A DNA stretch of 64,000 nucleotides from Mogibacterium sp. (GTDB lineage Bacteria > Bacillota > Clostridia > Peptostreptococcales > Anaerovoracaceae): positions 27,110 to 91,109 of the forward strand of contig JAFWGQ010000069.1 of assembly GCA_017512365.1 (NCBI GenBank), written 5' to 3'. Below the pieces are notes generated by a model. The model was not told where the DNA came from. It ran no database searches and saw only the letters and a program-made list of their open reading frames with translations. The position numbers and the translations under genes were made by a program. This document shows, piece by piece, positions 61,086 through 64,000 of the stretch; positions within the stretch are counted from its first letter, which is position 1, and each line of letters opens with the position of its first letter.

Positions 61086-62015
61086 CTACTTTATGCCGTT
61101 CACGAGCACCTCAAGATCGTCTGCGGAAAGTCCGAAGTCATCGTCTCCGCCTGCGCCGCGCGCCATGACCGCGTAATCCATGCCGTCGTCGAACCATACG
61201 GCCGTCGTGGCTTCGCCTTCGCGGTTGCCCGAGCATGTGACTTCCTTGTCTCCGATGGTCGTTTTCCAGTTGTACTTGTACTCGTTGTAGTCGCCGGAAA
61301 TGTCGTGCTCTGCCGTCTCGAGTTCAGGCTTGCCCTTGCGGATCGTCATCTCGACCGCAGCTACAGGAGCGCTCGCCTCAGCCATGCCGTCCATGTATCT
61401 GTATTCCTCAACCTTGACTGTTCCGAGGCTGAGTTCAGCGCCTTCAGGAACGACGAAGGATCCTATTCCGGCACCCTCGGCCGCCTCTTCGGCTGTCGCG
61501 GCTGTCTGCCACGGATTGGCCACGCCGGTCTGCTCCTCTCCTTCCTTTACGAAGGTGAATGTCATGCCGTCTGCCGCATTCTCCTTGTCATCCTTCCACT
61601 CGAGGTACGGACCCTCGTTGCCCTCGGAGAATGTCATCGTTCCGGTCCCGTCTTTGTATACTTCCTCCTCGGATTCAACGCTGCCGTCCTCATTGAACAC
61701 CACGTCCTTCTTTACGCAGTCTGAGTATGTGAACACATGGCTGTCGGCGTCGTATGTGCCGCTCATCGTCCACTCGCTGTGCTCGGACGCGCTGCTGCTC
61801 CATGTTACCGTGGCCTTTGCGCCGTTCTCCTCGTCAGTTGCCTCGATCTGGATCGACGCCCTGTCGCTGGCGTATGTGCCGACGAAATTCATGATCGGGT
61901 TCTGGCCGTCATCCGCTTCAGGCGCCGGCGCAGGCTCTTCCTTCTTGCAGGCCGTGAACGCCAGAGCCAGCGCGAGGGCCATCACCAGCGCAAATATCTT
62001 AGTGTACTTTTTCAT
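61086..62015 (-). CDS. Lipoprotein of unknown function
   Basis: A 309-residue lipid-anchored protein: signal MKKYTKIFALVMALALALAFTAC with lipobox FTAC, an acidic/Pro-rich linker, then two domains. The first (about 45-150) repeats strand patterns such as VGTYASDRASIQIEA and WTMSGTYDADSHVFTY; the second (about 190-305, EYRYMDGMAEASAPVAAVEMTIRKG...) resembles DUF4367-like domains. GGGAG precedes the ATG. Probably a single gene with its own promoter. It contains no catalytic motif I can name. Confidence 0.75.
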   Translation of the reverse strand: MKKYTKIFALVMALALALAFTACKKEEPAPAPEADDGQNPIMNFVGTYASDRASIQIEATDEENGAKATVTWSSSASEHSEWTMSGTYDADSHVFTYSDCVKKDVVFNEDGSVESEEEVYKDGTGTMTFSEGNEGPYLEWKDDKENAADGMTFTFVKEGEEQTGVANPWQTAATAEEAAEGAGIGSFVVPEGAELSLGTVKVEEYRYMDGMAEASAPVAAVEMTIRKGKPELETAEHDISGDYNEYKYNWKTTIGDKEVTCSGNREGEATTAVWFDDGMDYAVMARGAGGDDDFGLSADDLEVLVNGIK

Positions 62016-62163
62016 CAGTGATCTCCCTTCTGTACAAAAATGTACTGTAAAACAGATTATTCCACTCAGAAATTATACATAACAGCCCCCGGCAGGAGAC
62101 TTTTTATATACAAACTTATATACAAGCTTTCATCTGTCTTTCGTCTTTCCTCAGCTGCCGCTG

Positions 62164-62790
62164 CTATTTGCCGTCAGGGAAGCTCGTGAAGCTGCCGCTC
62201 TCCATCTGAGGCAGGCCGTACTTCTCCTTCGCGTCGGCTATCGCCCGGATCATGAACGCCATGTTGCGGGCCAGATTGCGCATGGTCTGGAGGCCCTCGG
62301 CGTCCTTCCTGACATCATCGGCAGAAAAGCCGTGGACCTGGTTCCAGTAAGTGGAGGACGCCACCGGCATGCCGCTGATCGTGAAGTACTTGTTGAGCAC
62401 ATCGAACGACGCTGTGTTCCCGCCTCTTCTGGCGCTCACAACGGCGGCGCCGACCTTCATGTGCGTGTCGAACGGACGGCTGTAGAACAGTCTGTCGAGG
62501 AAGGACAGCAGGGTCCCGTTAGGCGAACTGAAATACACGGGGCTTCCGATGACGAGTCCGTCCGCCGCCTCGAACTTTGGACTGACCTCATTGACGAGAT
62601 CGTCAAACACGCAGCTCCCTTTCGTCTCGCAGGTGCCGCACGCGATGCAGCCCCTTATGTCCTTATTGCCGACATGGACGAGCTCCGTCTCCATGCCCTC
62701 TTCATGGAAAACTTTTATCATCTCCTCGAGCGCGGTCGCAGTGCAGCCGTCAGCTCTCGGACTTCCGTTTATGAGCAGAACCTTAGCCAT
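62164..62790 (-). CDS. NAD(P)H-dependent FMN reductase/iron-sulfur flavoprotein
   Basis: A 208-residue flavodoxin-fold oxidoreductase. LLINGSPRADGCTATAL binds the FMN phosphate, GSPVYFSSPNG is the second FMN loop, and IRGCIACGTCETKGSC supplies Cys residues that may hold an iron-sulfur cluster. ATG at 62788-62790 (MAKVLLING) with AGGAGGAGG upstream is chosen over the open frame from 62835. Role probably in electron transfer or detoxification of quinones and nitro compounds. Confidence 0.88.
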   Translation of the reverse strand: MAKVLLINGSPRADGCTATALEEMIKVFHEEGMETELVHVGNKDIRGCIACGTCETKGSCVFDDLVNEVSPKFEAADGLVIGSPVYFSSPNGTLLSFLDRLFYSRPFDTHMKVGAAVVSARRGGNTASFDVLNKYFTISGMPVASSTYWNQVHGFSADDVRKDAEGLQTMRNLARNMAFMIRAIADAKEKYGLPQMESGSFTSFPDGK

Positions 62791-63319
62791 TTTCTTTCCT
62801 CCTCCTTCTCCGGATAAAACATGTTTTGAGATCAAGTTTGTATCTTTCCGAGCCGCTGCTCTTTATCGTGACACTGTTTGCTCCGATATATATAAAATTA
62901 ATAAATCCGGTAGTTCCATCAAAAACGATGTCTTTATCGAGGATCACCTCGTCATCTTCATCGGCGTTAAAAACTGCCACCGCGAACTGGTTTGGCGTGG
63001 ATACGTGCGTTGCTTTTTTGTCCTGAGCGGTGCCCCCTTCAGTGCCGGTCTGCCTGTTTCTGCGTCAGGCGCTGCGCTTTCAGTCCCTCTTTTCCGATGT
63101 TTGTCAGGATACCCTCCGTTTCCGCTTCTTCACTTCATCCGCGGAAAGCCTATAGACATTTAGCATTTTACATTGTTGAGAGCAAAAGAGTAAACTACTC
63201 ATCGCTATTTTGTACACGTGAAAACGTGTAAAAACGTGTTTCGAGGGCTGCCGTTGACGAGACGGGCAGGCGGATACATAATGTGTGTACAATATGTATG
63301 TACAATCCGGAGGTAAATT
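62791..63319. other. Gap without an assignable gene
   Basis: A minus-strand frame (62783-63063) reads protein-like (FAVAVFNADEDDEVILDKD, GFINFIYIGANSVTIKSSG) and ends inside the ribosome site of the reductase gene, but has only a GTG start at 62980 and no family; it may be a gene remnant. TACACGT-GAAA-ACGTGTA (63213-63230) is a perfect 7-bp hairpin with a GAAA loop flanked by T- and A-runs, a likely bidirectional terminator. Confidence 0.4.
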
Positions 63320-63361
63320 ATGGCTACAACGAAAGTGGTGACATGCTCCCACCACTTATAG
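63320..63361 (+). pseudogene. Start of a gene cut by the IS200/IS605 element
   Basis: GGAGG lies 7 nt before ATG GCT ACA ACG AAA at 63320; the frame (MATTKV...) stops after 13 codons inside the IS end. A good ribosome site and a promoter-like stretch upstream with no gene body suggest an insertion. MATT is how many Firmicute mobilisation relaxases begin, but six residues are not enough to assign a family. Confidence 0.4.
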
Positions 63362-63480
63362 AAGTGGGGGCTTCCTGCTCGACAGCCCTAACGGGCTGAG
63401 CATAAACAGGCTATCCCCGCCTGCCCGGCGGTTCTAATAACTTCGCTGCAAATGTTTATCGCTGCATTGTGGTCCCGGGG
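63332..63480 (-). ncRNA. IS right end and probable omega RNA 3' part
   Basis: Downstream of the tnpB stop, CCCCCACTT-CTAT-AAGTGGTGGG forms a hairpin, and AAGTGGTG (63332-63339) can also pair with CACCACTT (63350-63357). Such subterminal hairpins next to the tnpB 3' end are typical of IS200/IS605 right ends, where the TnpB guide RNA scaffold overlaps the end of the gene and the guide starts at the element boundary. Confidence 0.5.
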
Positions 63481-64000
63481 CATAACGGCCCCGCATTCCG
63501 GGCAGACGTACTCGCGGTCGGAAAGGCTCATAGGCTTCGTATTGCCGCAGCATGAGCATGTCTTTGTGGACGGATACCACTTGTCGACTTCTATGAGGTA
63601 TTTGCCTCTGTCGTTCAGCTTATACTCCAGGAAGTTTAAAAACATGCCGTAGCTGTTATCCATGGTCGACTTGCCTAACGTAAGGCACTGCGACATCGCC
63701 TTCATATTGAGGTCTTCTACGCCTACGAGGTCGTAGTTTTCTGCCAGCTCGAAAGACAGTTTATGCAAAAAGTCTTTTCTGCAGTTTGCGATCTTCTCAT
63801 GGATCTTCGCTACTTTGAGTTTCTGCTTCTGGTAGTTTTTACACTCCGAAAGTTTTCGGCCTTTGTTGGATTCTTTCATCTTTGAAAGGATGTGCTGCTC
63901 TTTAGCAAGTTTCTCTTCGTACTTGCGGAAAGGCTTTTCGAAGTCAGGCTCGCGGCCTTCGGAGTCGATATATAAATGCGGTGACGAATAATCCAGACCC
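63388..64000 (-). CDS. tnpB: IS200/IS605-family TnpB nuclease, C-terminal part (runs off the right edge)
   Basis: 204 codons of an RNA-guided nuclease/transposase OrfB. The RuvC I Asp is in GLDYSSPHLYIDSEG at the window edge, RuvC II Glu in VGVEDLNMKAMSQ, a four-Cys zinc finger in CSCCGNT...CPECGA, and RuvC III Asp in RDHNAAINI, so the catalytic triad appears intact. The continuation and any tnpA lie beyond the window. Confidence 0.9.
   Translation of the reverse strand, partial: GLDYSSPHLYIDSEGREPDFEKPFRKYEEKLAKEQHILSKMKESNKGRKLSECKNYQKQKLKVAKIHEKIANCRKDFLHKLSFELAENYDLVGVEDLNMKAMSQCLTLGKSTMDNSYGMFLNFLEYKLNDRGKYLIEVDKWYPSTKTCSCCGNTKPMSLSDREYVCPECGAVMPRDHNAAINICSEVIRTAGQAGIACLCSAR

Noticed and set aside
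62783-63063. Minus-strand protein-coding gene before the FMN reductase
   Set aside because: Protein-like, but it has no proper start, no ribosome site and no recognised family, and it overlaps the next gene's ribosome site.

Overview
The window looks like a chromosome segment of a low-to-mid GC anaerobic Firmicute of the Clostridia (Eubacteriales; possibly near Anaerovoracaceae/Family XIII). The evidence is strong AGGAGG-type ribosome sites, TTGACA/TATAAT promoters, a type VIIb secretion locus, oxygen-sensitive 2-hydroxyacyl-CoA dehydratases with their activator, and FnIII/InlB-repeat surface proteins. Genus is inference; no rRNA or tRNA gene was seen.

Left edge (1-2300): the 5' part of tyrS on the minus strand, preceded by a promoter, a 19-residue leader peptide holding four Tyr codons (three consecutive) and a terminator with a competing antiterminator. 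This reads as ribosome-mediated attenuation instead of a T-box. A secreted FnIII-type protein and a decayed ORF follow.

2.3-25.5 kb: a type VII secretion locus, all on the minus strand up to a divergent regulator pair. It holds EsxA, EssC, the ubiquitin-like EsaB, a CpaE-like ATPase, an FHA protein, a 1941-residue surface protein, an LXG effector with helical partners and candidate immunity proteins, and an M16-like protein without a zinc site. It also carries a Ser/Thr kinase, a PP2C phosphatase and two single-pass membrane proteins packed with T-x-x-L repeats, which suggests phospho-Thr/FHA signalling built into the apparatus. XRE and S24-type regulators sit beside repeated TTCAAGTATA sites.

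25.5-29.4 kb: housekeeping genes rpiB, upp, Sua5/TsaC, prfA and rpmE. 29.5-31.4 kb: a highly structured candidate RNA, then a PD-(D/E)XK-like nuclease gene whose upstream region and first codons carry paired GTGTAC/GTACAC sites at a fixed 30-bp offset, followed by a GC-rich hairpin repeat (R1).

31.4-44 kb: an ESS-family transporter, a PlsC-like acyltransferase with a zinc ribbon, an ABC system (long coiled-coil FtsX-type permease plus GAF-ABC ATPase) and a cell-wall protein of InlB repeats. 43.3-54.8 kb: two 2-hydroxyacyl-CoA dehydratase heterodimers, one activator, two small membrane proteins, a CooC-like ATPase, an acetyl-CoA-synthase-like protein and HtpG.

55-58.2 kb, plus strand: a secreted papain-like protease, an unlisted 55-residue peptide with a double-glycine-type leader, and a His-rich metal-binding protein. 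58.2-59.3 kb: an intergenic element in which two inverted copies (R3, R2) of the hairpin repeat enclose nine paired GTGTA/TACAC units with the same 30-bp offset as at the nuclease gene. 59.4-64 kb: an SDF symporter with a GHKL-like N-terminus, a lipoprotein, an FMN reductase, and the 3' part of an IS200/IS605-type tnpB that appears to have landed just after the start of another gene. The nuclease, the phased sites and the covarying hairpin repeats form the best candidate for an undescribed system.
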